Positions 58,301 to 61,550 of a DNA stretch of 64,000 bases are shown one piece after another. The notes under the pieces are model-generated. The model was given only the letters and a program-made list of their open reading frames with translations. It made no database searches and had not been told where the DNA came from. The stretch covers positions 434,001-498,000 of the forward strand of contig OY755179.1 in the NCBI GenBank assembly GCA_963576735.1. The letters are read 5' to 3'. The DNA is from Bedellia somnulentella (taxonomy: Eukaryota; Arthropoda; Insecta; Lepidoptera; Bedelliidae). The translations under genes and the position numbers were made by a program. Within the stretch, counting starts at the first letter, position 1, and each line of letters starts with the position of its first letter.

Positions 58301-61070
58301 TTTTTTAACTCCAGCTTTACCGCATCCAAAACAAATAACAATGTCCCGACTGACTTTACATTGTCGCAAATTATGAGAGTTATCACGACACCTAAGACAG
58401 AATTTATTTCTTGGGTTAGATGGTGGTGCTACTGCATGTACATAATTTGTACTCTCACGAGTAGGCTGTTCAAATTTTTTACTGTATTGAGTTGGAATGT
58501 AACTGCTTTTACTTCCAAATAATTTACTTTTTGGCGATGTGTAAGCAAACTCTGGAGCTAAAGTGTCTGAAGATATCGGTGGTGGTTCACGAAAATGGGA
58601 CATACGCGACTGAATATTTTCGTAGTTTTTACACAACGTTCTTAGCATATCTATGTTATTAATTTCAGAAACAGAGGCAAGTGTACTAGCATAGCACGGA
58701 CGTATATTGTGAAGTAGAATTTCTAATTGGTCATTTTCTGGAAGATCATATGATAATCGAGAAAACATACCTGCCATGATTGAAAGATAAATAGTGATTG
58801 ATTCGGATTCACCTTGCGTACGCGATCTGATTTCAAAGAGTAACCTATAGTCATAATCAGCTTGATCAAAATCATTTAGAAGTAGTTGTCTGAGATCCTC
58901 CCAATTATTCACCTTATCTCTTATACTTCTATACCAGTGTAAGGCATCCCCAGAAAATATTTCTGTAGTACAAGAAAGAAGCTTTGAGTCTGGAATGCTT
59001 CTAGCTTGACAGAATTCTGTAACCCTTTCTATAAAAGCACGAACGCAAGTTTTTCCGTCGTATTTTAGTTTTAATAAATCAGAAATATTATTACGTTCAC
59101 ACGAAACAGTAATTATGTTTGCTGGTTCAATAATTGTAGCCAAATTACTATTTGCTGACGAAGAGTTTACTGAACCAGAAGCTAAAGGATCATTTGAAAT
59201 TGACAACAGCTCTTGAACTTTTGGGTAAACCTGTTTAAAATAAAGTTGTAATTCAAGAATCTGTGGTTTTGTATCCTCTGAACAAGTGATTCTACTTAGT
59301 CTATGGTAAACGTGATGAAGTAAGTTTTGAGTTCTCAGTATTGTTGGCTTGTCAGGAGTGGGACCATCAAGAATGGCTTGTACCTTATTGAAAATTGTTG
59401 AAACAGCATTAAGATCCTTAACAATATCAAAATCCGACACAAGAACGTCTTCAGATGGGTAAGTAGCCACCAACTTGGTTATTTGCTTTCGTAACTCTTG
59501 AACGGTGACACCAGGTGTACCTCCACGAATGGCTACTTCATAATCTAGTTCAGACTTATTCAGAGATAAAAACTTAATTTGATACATGATCAACAGAAAA
59601 TTAAAGAAAAAAAATAATAATAATAATCACAAGATGAGGAAGTGGCAAACAGTGATAAAAAAAGAAAAAATAATAATGCAATAAAAGGAATCTCCGTTCA
59701 GTTACAATATAAATTAATTGGAACGTGAGGTTTTTTTTTTTTATGAATGAAAGTAATAAAGCAAAAAATAAAAAATGCAAATAAAAATTTTTACAACTTT
59801 TGGGTAGGTGGAAACGCAAAGAAAAAATATTTCTTTTTATTATACACAACAATAATTCCTTACAAATAGACTAAGAGTGAGCTTCGTAAAGAACACTATA
59901 CCACTTACACAAAAGTTGCTAAGCAAAACCAAAAAACGTTTAACAGAGAAACACACATGCAATTATCTACTTAAGTATAGGCCAAGATAGACTGACCACG
60001 CTATGGGCGCCACTGTAGCGTCCCTACCGGTAGAAAAAAAAACAACGGTAGGTAGCCAACAAAATTTGTATTAATAAAAAAAGGTGGTTCATTAAGCCTA
60101 TCTATCTTAACCTATATAATGTTCCTTCCCTGTTTTGGTGTAGTCCGAAGGGCCGGTCGGTAGGTAACAGTAGCCGCAACGTCCAGATGGTTCAAGGAAG
60201 GGGTCGACTGATGAAATGAATTCTGTTCAAATCCTCAAGATGAACCCTGGAATTGACAATAAAGGACGTCGTCAAGGAACGCACAACTACCGATGCAATT
60301 AATTACCCTGACCATAGGAAAGGAAAGAAGTAGTAATGCCGTGTGTTAAAAAATCAGAACGGAGTTACAAAAATAATAAAATTAAGTTGTTATGCATAAA
60401 ATACACATAGAAATTAATATGGTCATCGTAAGCAAAAGCAATATAACTAATAGAAAAAAAAGTATATAATTAGGAACAACATTTATTTAGTAATATTAAT
60501 ATACTGAAATATAACGAACAACATCAATTATAATGAAATACGTATGAGAATAACGTATTTATCTCTTTACAACAAATCATTATCAATAAGGAGGTGGGTT
60601 AAAAATAATTGTATCAAACAGTTTGCCACTTACCCAGTTTGGGGTTGAAGATACGTAATTTATAACAACAGGCACTAGAAATCCTGTACAGATTATATTA
60701 TCTCAATCTTATAGTAACCATTTAATGGAGAACACGAAATTAAAATGTTCTAACGGTAGTAGCGATGTAAGGCTATGAGGTCAATCGTCTCAGCCGAACA
60801 ACTGATCTTTTGTTTCGAATGACAGAGAGTGCACGCGCTGCCGTTACGCTCCCCACCACATCTCGCTTCGATGCTGTCGGTCAAAACTAGTGAAACTTGC
60901 CTCGTTCACTTAGTGCTCCGCGAATAATTGAGTATAAGATTAGATGTAAACCGTTGTAAATATGTACAACGTTACAAACTATTCAGCAAATTCATTGAAC
61001 ATTGTGACTTATACTCTGTTTTATAAATTTGCAGGAGCTACAGCAACTGGAGCGCGAGTCCACCGGCTAG
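13255..61070 (+). CDS. Plc21C: Phospholipase C beta (PLCB1/Plc21C type), at least 12 exons
   Basis: Readable coding exons: 13255-13350, 13422-13568, 36891-37165, 39064-39249, 44581-44816, 45172-45304, 49467-49647, 49882-50857, 50991 into the gap, 51221-51392, 51716-51946, 61035-61070. Phases agree at every junction outside the gap. The enzyme cleaves PIP2 to IP3 and diacylglycerol at the plasma membrane downstream of Gq. Order: PH domain (FFLYWTDQN), EF-hand region, X domain (residues about 314-465) with H331, N332, E361, D363, H376 and E410 in place, an unusually long X-Y linker (about 265 residues, acidic end), then Y and C2 lost in the 200-N gap, then the C-terminal coiled coil. The FFLYWTDQN...LLDISLVRD text matches the PLCB1/Plc21C branch and not norpA/PLCB4. 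The start is the first ATG before a phase-0 donor. Confidence 0.92.
13422..13568 (+). CDS. Plc21C: PLC beta exon 2: PH domain start
   Basis: 49 codons, acceptor GATTACAG, donor AAG|GTAAGT. Encodes [20 protein letters not shown] and [20 protein letters not shown]. Confidence 0.93.
14309..14466. mobile_element. Palindromic MITE-like element (long hairpin)
   Basis: The left arm TTAGGGTGCCTTTGCGCC...GATATCCACCAATC pairs with the right arm ending GGAAAGGTACCCTAA. The inner arms (about 14358-14390 and 14412-14444) match over about 33 bases with three mismatches. No ORF. The TA-rich flanks do not show a clear target duplication. Confidence 0.55.
14917..16695 (-). mobile_element. 5'-truncated Jockey/CR1-like LINE
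   Basis: Minus-strand remnant of a non-LTR retrotransposon with a 3' (AAAT)n tail at about 14917-14948. It holds the reverse transcriptase and C-terminal part of ORF2. The 5' end is lost upstream of [15 protein letters not shown] at about 16610. Confidence 0.8.
15055..16695 (-). pseudogene. LINE reverse transcriptase ORF with one in-frame stop
   Basis: Reverse transcriptase domains are readable in one frame: [67 protein letters not shown] and FADDMKI (catalytic Asp pair present). The C-terminal part shows [11 protein letters not shown]. The frame is broken only by a TGA at 15490-15492, after which it continues as [20 protein letters not shown]. It also stays open upstream of 16503 with ordinary LINE sequence (no ATG needed there). 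A recently dead copy. Clade by motif style only. Confidence 0.82.
17794..18016 (+). mobile_element. Family A SINE-like copy, 5'-truncated, 11-bp target duplication
   Basis: Begins at CTTAGAATAGCACTAC and ends in ATGTATGTATGT. AAATCGTGATG stands on both sides (17783-17793 and directly after the tail). Confidence 0.82.
18385..18562 (+). mobile_element. Family B LINE 3' end
   Basis: The ORF end reads [20 protein letters not shown] and [16 protein letters not shown], followed by GGCGTGAGAATATGTATGTA. GAGAAAAAACAA flanks both sides as a target duplication. The style is that of an RTE-like LINE C-terminus. Other copies: 17130-17165, 19886-20150 (-), 21330-21440 (-), 24880-24990 (-), 27170-27366, 32702-33046 (-), 37190-37420 (-), 45708-45903. 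Confidence 0.75.
18625..18960 (-). mobile_element. LINE 3' end with TTTGAG-type tail
   Basis: The plus strand shows ATTCAAACTCAAACTCAAAA and ACTTTTATTGCATACC; reversed, this is the TTTGAGTTTGAG-tailed 3' end seen on insect LINEs. No ORF was identified. Confidence 0.5.
19886..20150 (-). mobile_element. Family B LINE 3' end
   Basis: The minus strand reads [38 protein letters not shown] and [16 protein letters not shown]. One of the longest and cleanest family B copies. The tail (CATA)n lies at 19886-19905. Confidence 0.75.
20280..20445 (+). repeat. Old dispersed repeat fragment
   Basis: Contains TCTGCCTGTCACCAGGCTGT and a segment on a GATGTATTTTTGTTGCCGCT pattern that I recognise as a common lepidopteran non-coding repeat. 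Family A fragments follow at 20450-20538 and 20567-20707. Confidence 0.4.
21072..21316 (-). mobile_element. Family A SINE-like copy
   Basis: Near full-length in reverse, (CATA)n tail at 21072-21085, ending GCCGACACTACACAGC. CAATATAT occurs on both sides. Confidence 0.8.
21580..21625. repeat. Perfect 20-bp inverted repeat
   Basis: TTACTTTAGTTTATTAATTA at 21580-21599, loop ACACAG, exact reverse complement at 21606-21625. Confidence 0.85.
21748..21935. mobile_element. Two family A fragments, head to head
   Basis: A minus-oriented 5' half (21748-21840) abuts a plus-oriented middle part (about 21843-21935). More degraded relatives are at 22203-22420 (-) and 23068-23375 (+). Confidence 0.6.
24001..24251 (+). 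mobile_element. Family A SINE-like copy with about 12-bp target duplication
   Basis: GACTTTGGATGT before and GACTTTGGGTGT after the tail. Full length, TGTGTAGTGCCGGC to (TATG)n. Confidence 0.8.
24375..24620 (+). mobile_element. Helitron-like short element
   Basis: Begins near AATATAGCTAAACGTAACTT and ends GGGCATAGCTAG followed by T, as Helitrons end in CTAG/CTRR. No protein remains. Boundaries approximate. Confidence 0.4.
25009..25250 (+). mobile_element. Family A SINE-like copy
   Basis: Full length, TGCTGTGTAGTGTCGGC to ATGTATGTATG. TGTCATTT lies on both sides. Confidence 0.8.
26100..26298 (+). mobile_element. Non-autonomous Helitron
   Basis: AATATATATAAAAGAAAGTC at the start and GCCGAAGCGGACCACTAG (T) at the end. 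A close relative sits at 39511-39709. About 200 bp, no ORF. Confidence 0.6.
26614..27113. repeat. About 120-bp direct repeat flanking a family A copy
   Basis: 26614-26734 and 26994-27113 are near-identical (about five differences). Between them lies the family A copy at 26752-26993, whose TATG tail abuts the right repeat. Confidence 0.8.
27170..27366 (+). mobile_element. Family B LINE 3' end with 12-bp target duplication
   Basis: AGGTGGCAGATG precedes and follows the copy. The ORF remnant is degraded but matches the family end. Confidence 0.7.
27602..27854 (-). mobile_element. Family A SINE-like copy
   Basis: Reverse orientation, (CATA)n tail at about 27602-27618, ending AAGCCGACACTACACGG. 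Confidence 0.78.
28495..28765 (+). mobile_element. tRNA-derived SINE (family C), head missing
   Basis: Body and 3' end present (CCAACCCCTTCGGGGATAAA, then CGGCGTGAACGTTTATG). The tRNA-like head is absent, indicating 5' truncation. Confidence 0.7.
28914..29178 (-). mobile_element. Family A SINE-like copy with target duplication
   Basis: GTCCTTAATACATA is found before the (CATA)n tail and again after the 5' end. Confidence 0.82.
29630..29955 (-). mobile_element. tRNA-derived SINE (family C)
   Basis: Reverse orientation. The tRNA-like head is complete at about 29895-29952; its reverse complement gives TAGCCTAGTGGGTAGAACA (A box) and GTTCAAATCC (B box). The tail is (ATAAC)n. Confidence 0.78.
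29971..30771 (+). mobile_element. Pogo/Tigger-like DNA transposon remnant
   Basis: Terminal inverted repeats CAGTAGAACCCG (left) and CGGGTTATACTG (right, one mismatch), with a TA on each side as target duplication. The interior on the plus strand keeps CENP-B-type DNA-binding text: an N-terminal part beginning [20 protein letters not shown] at 30178 and, after a stop and frame change, [20 protein letters not shown] and [15 protein letters not shown]. The DDE transposase domain is deleted. 801 bp. Confidence 0.75.
31258..31506 (-). mobile_element. Family A SINE-like copy with 12-bp target duplication
   Basis: CTAAATTTCTAA occurs on both sides. Complete copy in reverse orientation. Confidence 0.82.
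31706..31880 (-). mobile_element. LINE/SINE 3'-end fragment
   Basis: The plus strand reads CTGGCGGTCTTATCACTAAG and AGCGATCTCTTCCAGACAAC. In reverse this is a widely repeated arthropod retroelement 3' end (TCTGGAAGAGATCGCT...). No ORF. Confidence 0.5.
32168..32396 (+). mobile_element. Family A SINE-like copy, 5'-truncated
   Basis: Starts at AGAATAGCACTACC and ends in AAGTAAGTATATGTAATG. Confidence 0.75.
32702..33046 (-). pseudogene. Old family B LINE C-terminus
   Basis: The minus strand reads [38 protein letters not shown] and WHSIV, a diverged version of the family B end, with an unrelated extension after it. Confidence 0.6.
34049..34080. repeat. Perfect 14-bp hairpin
   Basis: TAGCCTCTCTGACA, 4-base loop ACTT, then the exact reverse complement. 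It lies within AT-rich repeat-like sequence. A CTACATACAGGGTGC block occurs twice nearby (about 34298 and 34562), showing a local duplication. Confidence 0.7.
35608..35862 (-). mobile_element. Family A SINE-like copy with target duplication
   Basis: AACTTGTATATA before and after. A full copy in reverse. Confidence 0.82.
36125..36373 (+). mobile_element. Family A SINE-like copy with target duplication
   Basis: AAAAGTATGGT before and AAAAGTATAGT after. Confidence 0.8.
36891..37165 (+). CDS. Plc21C: PLC beta exon 3: PH domain end to EF region
   Basis: 275 bases, acceptor TTGTTACAG, donor AA|GTGAGT (phase 2). Encodes [19 protein letters not shown] and [20 protein letters not shown], then RVPVK, in line with the PH domain and first EF-hand helices of PLCB1. 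Confidence 0.92.
37166..39063 (+). other. PLC beta intron 3
   Basis: Contains a family B LINE end in reverse at 37190-37420, a family A copy at 38172-38421 (GAAATATT on both sides), and a LINE 3' UTR piece at about 38885-39000 with TACCTTCCGAAGCAACGG, as at 3139. Confidence 0.6.
39064..39249 (+). CDS. Plc21C: PLC beta exon 4: EF-hand region
   Basis: 186 bases, acceptor CCTACAG, donor CT|GTAAGT. Encodes [19 protein letters not shown] and [22 protein letters not shown]-rich codon use as in other exons. Confidence 0.92.
39511..39709 (+). mobile_element. Non-autonomous Helitron, directly after another Helitron 3' end
   Basis: Starts TAATATATAAAAGAAAGTGG, ends GCGAAGCCGGGGCGGACCAC plus CTAG(T). 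The bases just before it, GTCTGTCGGGTCAGCTAG, are themselves a Helitron-type 3' end. Confidence 0.65.
40749..40850 (+). pseudogene. Decayed partial copy of PLC beta exon 5
   Basis: GCAGAAAACGGCAAAGTCTC through CTGCACCCGTACGCGCGCGA matches the first about 110 bases of exon 5. One base is missing at CTCTCTCCTGAACGAG, putting a stop in frame, and several codons differ. The acceptor-like TTTCTCTAG is still present. Confidence 0.8.
41395..42265. repeat. Pair of diverged tRNA-headed repeats
   Basis: About 41395-41630 and 42000-42265 align loosely: head with B-box-like GAGTTCAAATC / TTTCGATCC, then TTCGTAAAAT, ATGATAAATGCAT / ATGAATGCAT, TTCTGTTTTGT. A short family A tail piece (41808-41850) lies between them. 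Confidence 0.45.
44197..44350 (+). pseudogene. Second partial copy of PLC beta exon 5, frame open to a TAA
   Basis: Acceptor TCTTTGCCAG, then the exon-5 text [20 protein letters not shown] through DLLRRHESS, after which the sequence leaves the exon and meets TAA (YKTD-stop). Over the first about 125 bases there are five differences to exon 5, all synonymous. No donor is visible. The copy is part of a tandem duplication that includes upstream intron sequence. If spliced to exon 4 it would give a truncated protein without the catalytic domain. Confidence 0.75.
44581..44816 (+). CDS. Plc21C: PLC beta exon 5: EF-hand end
   Basis: 236 bases, acceptor CTTTTCCAG, donor CTTG|GTAAGA. Encodes [40 protein letters not shown], ending APQLL. 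Two degraded partial copies lie upstream in intron 4. Confidence 0.92.
44817..45171 (+). other. PLC beta intron 5
   Basis: 355 bases, AT-rich; nothing recognised. Confidence 0.6.
45172..45304 (+). CDS. Plc21C: PLC beta exon 6: start of catalytic X domain
   Basis: 133 bases. Encodes [20 protein letters not shown] with the catalytic His331 and Asn332 (numbered from this start, equal to PLCB1 numbering), then [16 protein letters not shown]. Donor CG|GTATGT. Confidence 0.95.
46310..46915 (+). mobile_element. Family A copy interrupted by a family C SINE
   Basis: Family A text runs to AACTTCCAAAA (46459-46469), breaks for the SINE (46470-46833), and resumes with a second AACTTCCAAAA (46834-46844). 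Confidence 0.85.
46470..46833 (-). mobile_element. tRNA-derived SINE (family C), nested, 11-bp target duplication
   Basis: Complete copy in reverse: tail (ATAAC)n at the left, tRNA-like head at the right (GGGATTTGAACACTAGTCG, then TGAGCTATCACG). The duplication AACTTCCAAAA belongs to the host family A copy. Confidence 0.88.
46977..47939 (+). mobile_element. Helitron, internally deleted, with helicase remnant
   Basis: 5' end TCAATACATAGTATAAAACA, 3' end CACCCGTGCGAAGCCGGGGC then GGGTCGCTAG, inserted between A and T, with a short GC stem before CTAG. It contains the last part of a Rep/helicase ORF (47677-47891). Confidence 0.8.
47677..47891 (+). pseudogene. Helitron Pif1-like helicase, C-terminal fragment
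   Basis: Reads [20 protein letters not shown], then [20 protein letters not shown] and a [12 protein letters not shown] and YVALSRVTS are the late SF1B helicase motifs. The rest of the Rep/helicase protein is absent. Confidence 0.85.
49467..49647 (+). CDS. Plc21C: PLC beta exon 7: X domain core
   Basis: 181 bases. Encodes [20 protein letters not shown] (E361, D363, H376) and VVLSFENHC (E410, calcium ligand), donor CAG|GTGAGT. Confidence 0.95.
49882..50857 (+). CDS. Plc21C: PLC beta exon 8: X domain end and long X-Y linker
   Basis: 976 bases, acceptor TTCCGCAG, donor A|GTGAGT. It opens with [20 protein letters not shown] and [12 protein letters not shown], which close the X domain. About 265 residues of low-complexity linker follow: His/Arg patch, many Asp/Glu/Ser/Ala, repeated [13 protein letters not shown] and SPGK motifs, a Ser-rich acidic stretch [14 protein letters not shown] and an (EAGA)n run. 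It ends [13 protein letters not shown], where the Y domain begins. Confidence 0.92.
50907..50943. repeat. Perfect 15-bp hairpin in PLC beta intron 8
   Basis: ATACGTCCAAAATAT and its exact reverse complement ATATTTTGGACGTAT, separated by about 7 bases, within a 133-base intron and about 45 bases before the next acceptor. Confidence 0.85.
50991..50996 (+). CDS. Plc21C: PLC beta exon 9: first 6 bases before the gap
   Basis: After acceptor GGTTTTCAG the phase gives Lys-Lys, continuing ...FENAE as at the start of the Y domain. The rest is in the gap. Confidence 0.6.
50997..51196. other. Assembly gap (200 N) hiding the Y and C2 domains
   Basis: PLC beta normally needs several hundred residues between FENAE and the distal coiled coil. 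None of this is readable here, so the true gap must be far longer than 200 bases. Confidence 0.9.
51221..51392 (+). CDS. Plc21C: PLC beta exon: C-terminal coiled-coil part
   Basis: 172 bases, acceptor TTCCTCAG, donor GAG|GTAGCT (weak). Encodes [20 protein letters not shown] and [20 protein letters not shown], a charged helix of the CTD type. It enters in phase 2. Confidence 0.85.
51716..51946 (+). CDS. Plc21C: PLC beta exon: distal coiled coil
   Basis: 77 codons, acceptor CCAACAG, donor CTG|GTGAGT. Encodes [20 protein letters not shown] and [20 protein letters not shown], ending RHAEL. Its last 33 codons and donor are the founder-like first unit of the tandem array. Confidence 0.9.
51848..53700 (+). 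repeat. 14-copy minisatellite spanning an exon-intron border
   Basis: The unit is 99 (or 96) bases of exon plus 37 bases of intron, including the donor GTGAGT. Units start at 51848, 51984, 52117, 52250, 52386, 52522, 52658, 52794, 52930, 53066, 53202, 53335, 53468 and 53601 (the last one partial). Unit 1 has GAGCGCCTGCAG and CCAGGCAC; units 2-3 and 11-14 lack three bases (GAGCTGCAG) and have CCAGGCAC; units 4-10 have GAGCGCCTGCAG and CCAGACAC. The last unit breaks off at GGTGA|CTACACG. The many ORFs across it in both strands are repeats of this unit, not genes. Confidence 0.95.
54045..55007 (-). repeat. 3' LTR of the Gypsy element
   Basis: On the plus strand TGTAGCGTCCCTACCGG to ACAACGTTACA. 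The same sequence is at 60014-60976. Confidence 0.95.
55008..55018 (-). other. Polypurine tract
   Basis: The minus strand GAGGGGGGTAT abuts the 3' LTR, the expected primer site for plus-strand DNA synthesis. Confidence 0.75.
55068..58274 (-). CDS. pol: Gypsy pol polyprotein (PR-RT-RNaseH-IN), reached by -1 frameshift
   Basis: The frame is open from the slippery site (58268-58274) to TGA at 55068-55070. Numbered from the first ATG at 58151: protease [11 protein letters not shown] (active-site DSG at 25-27), reverse transcriptase with YLDD at 334-337, RNase H with D486, E527 and D553, integrase HHCC (H678, H685, C715, C718) and DDE (D748, D808, E844). It ends with a [20 protein letters not shown] segment of the GPY/F type and no chromodomain. 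No internal stop, so the copy looks intact. Pol is in the -1 frame relative to gag, and the region between the gag stop and the ATG is also open in the pol frame, which argues for a Gag-Pol fusion over independent initiation. Confidence 0.93.
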   Translation of the reverse strand, partial: KKLTQQNCGNSANNFDKADFERWLQTIKSFFKVFRIASILQMKPSNDSRPYISIKINEIAASGLLDSGSAITILGGNSHLSLINSDFKLFNDDIVSVTAAGGQSLKSIGYINLPIFFEDQFHLIKGHVIPEVDSPLILGVDFWKAFNICPKFLGSITLSKVPLGEITVNKPEAHLLSYDNLNDSEKLTANSIIKQFECIAFENKGLGRTNLITHHINTGDAQPIRQRYYRMSPEKQRILVEQVDEMLALDVVEPCESAWSSPVLIVYKKDGQPRFCLDSRKLNSVTKRDAYNLPYITEILDNLRDAKYLSSIDLSKSFWQIPLASEDRDKTAFYVPGRGTLRFKTTAFGLTNAPATQQRLVDLMFANFELKTFAYLDDIIIISSSFEEHVSLLLRVLDKLKQANLTINLKKCNFFRDQLKYLGYVVDSHGLRTDPEKVDAILNYPTPRSRKDLKRFLGTATWYRRFVPNFSTIAGPLNQLTSTKKNAPPFVWTLEADKSFNKLKECLVSAPVLACPDYTLPFEVHTDASNYGIGAMLTQTIDGKEHPIAYMSRSLTGPEKNYGITERETLAVITALEHWRCYLENGKIFTVYTDHSALKWFLSLDNPSGRLARWGVRLSSFNFEIKHRRGVDNVIPDALSRAVPCASISTCNSNITTSDSWYKNIYNGCVCTPHIFSNYLIKEGTLYRLSKNKCEMVSEFSWKEVVPKEKRDKIIEANHADPTAAHLGIFKTYRRLLQRFYWPGMHQDVVRFVGSCSKCLSYKNQNHTTLGTLGRPKQCSRPFQMISIDFIGPLPVSRKQNSYILVVTCCFSKFCHIFPLKRATSEAVVKNLEDSVFMVHGIPQTIFLDNGSQFISASTNSLFKKYKIPNIFYSPKYTPQVNTVERYNKTIVTCISTYVDNDHRSWDIHLPKIQFAINNSVSEATGFTPSFLVYGRELVICGSHYTDNDLGNEILFLPRDIYAENIGHLSKIFDNVQSSLWRAHDKNTSHYNLRRKEAEFDVGDIVMKRAYVLSEKDKYFSKKLAPKYLKCRILKKKSPLVYVLEDMSGKNIGTWHIKDLKLVKNTYS
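58240..58274 (-). promoter_or_regulatory. -1 ribosomal frameshift signal between gag and pol
   Basis: The minus strand has the heptamer A AAA AAC (58274-58268) in the gag frame, immediately followed by the gag stop TAA. A 7-base spacer (TAACTCA) leads to a perfect 9-bp stem GCAGAATTG / CAATTCTGC with loop TGG (58260-58240). The shifted frame is the pol frame. Confidence 0.85.
58265..59587 (-). CDS. gag: Gypsy gag protein
   Basis: 440 codons from the ATG at 59585-59587 (the frame is open a little further up, but only from a TTG) to TAA at 58265-58267. The central part has capsid-like text ([28 protein letters not shown]). The C-terminus has two Cys-rich knuckles: [14 protein letters not shown] (regular CX2CX4HX4C) and [14 protein letters not shown], in which the expected His position holds Val. 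Gag binds RNA and builds the particle. Confidence 0.9.
   Translation of the reverse strand: MYQIKFLSLNKSELDYEVAIRGGTPGVTVQELRKQITKLVATYPSEDVLVSDFDIVKDLNAVSTIFNKVQAILDGPTPDKPTILRTQNLLHHVYHRLSRITCSEDTKPQILELQLYFKQVYPKVQELLSISNDPLASGSVNSSSANSNLATIIEPANIITVSCERNNISDLLKLKYDGKTCVRAFIERVTEFCQARSIPDSKLLSCTTEIFSGDALHWYRSIRDKVNNWEDLRQLLLNDFDQADYDYRLLFEIRSRTQGESESITIYLSIMAGMFSRLSYDLPENDQLEILLHNIRPCYASTLASVSEINNIDMLRTLCKNYENIQSRMSHFREPPPISSDTLAPEFAYTSPKSKLFGSKSSYIPTQYSKKFEQPTRESTNYVHAVAPPSNPRNKFCLRCRDNSHNLRQCKVSRDIVICFGCGKAGVKKPECPDCNNSKN
59588..60013 (-). other. Gypsy 5' leader with primer binding site
   Basis: About 425 bases between the 5' LTR and gag. The first bases after the LTR on the minus strand read G, then TGGCGCCCATAGCGTGGTCA (60012-59993), a PBS whose first eight bases pair with a tRNA 3' end of the GGGCGCCA type. 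The rest is A-rich. A short minus ORF at 59601-59852 looks like chance. Confidence 0.7.
60014..60976 (-). repeat. 5' LTR of the Gypsy element
   Basis: 963 bp, a direct repeat of 54045-55007. The element's promoter and poly(A) signal should lie here, but I cannot place them with confidence. Confidence 0.95.
61035..61070 (+). CDS. Plc21C: PLC beta terminal exon
   Basis: Acceptor AATTTGCAG, then [11 protein letters not shown] and TAG. Phase 0 with the donor at 51946, giving ...[15 protein letters not shown]. Short but consistent with the heptad pattern of the coiled coil. Confidence 0.75.
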   Translation, partial: ELQQLERESTG

Positions 61071-61550
61071 TCCCCCCCCCGCCACCGCGGACGTCTGAGT
61101 TGTGAACACAAAGTCATTAGCTGTAAGCCATAATGTTACTTTTATTTTTTAACTGTTATACCTTTATCTGCGTTGTGTGGACTTTTGTCCTTCGTTGTAC
61201 TCTTAAGCTCTGTTGATATTTATTATTTAGTATGGTTTACTTGGACCCGACCGCTCCTATATAAAGCAATAATACTTAAAGAACTATCGGCGGGCCCGAA
61301 ACTGTACCTACTTATCGTTTGATATGAATATTGCCTTGATAGTTGTATTTTTCTACTGAGTCTTATGAACTGTGACCTTCCGCATTTAATGCTTCTAATT
61401 TCTGTGCGAATGTCTGTTAAGAATATGATAGTTATACATTGGTAGTATTTCTTGGTCGGTGAGGCCTTTGGGAGTTGGGGCGGGTGCTACTACTTTAAGT
61501 TTTTTTAAATTAAAAGGACTTTAATGCCAGTATTATTCAATAAAGAACCA
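61071..61550 (+). promoter_or_regulatory. PLC beta 3' UTR with poly(A) signal
   Basis: The first clear AATAAA after the stop is at 61539-61544, followed by a GT/T-rich stretch (GTGTTCTATGTCTTTTT). This predicts a 3' UTR of about 490 bases. Later AATAAA copies (e.g. about 62753) could give longer forms. Confidence 0.5.

Larger units (their letters stand above)
54045..60976 (-). mobile_element. Ty3/Gypsy LTR retrotransposon, complete, antisense to PLC beta
   Basis: 6,932 bp with two 963-bp LTRs (TG...CA ends), a 4-bp target duplication AACT (54041-54044 and 60977-60980), PBS, PPT, gag and pol. No env reading frame is present between pol and the 3' LTR. The LTRs keep a constant offset of 5,969 bases throughout and I see no differences by eye, so the insertion is probably young. 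Confidence 0.95.
51947..61034 (+). other. Last PLC beta intron
   Basis: About 9.1 kb if the first donor is used. It contains the rest of the minisatellite, an old family A copy in reverse (53895-54035) and the Gypsy element (54045-60976), whose right end is only 58 bases from the terminal exon. Confidence 0.8.

Noticed and set aside
59601..59852. 83-residue ORF in the Gypsy leader
   Set aside because: Phe/Tyr-rich reading of A/T-rich leader sequence with no motif; likely chance.
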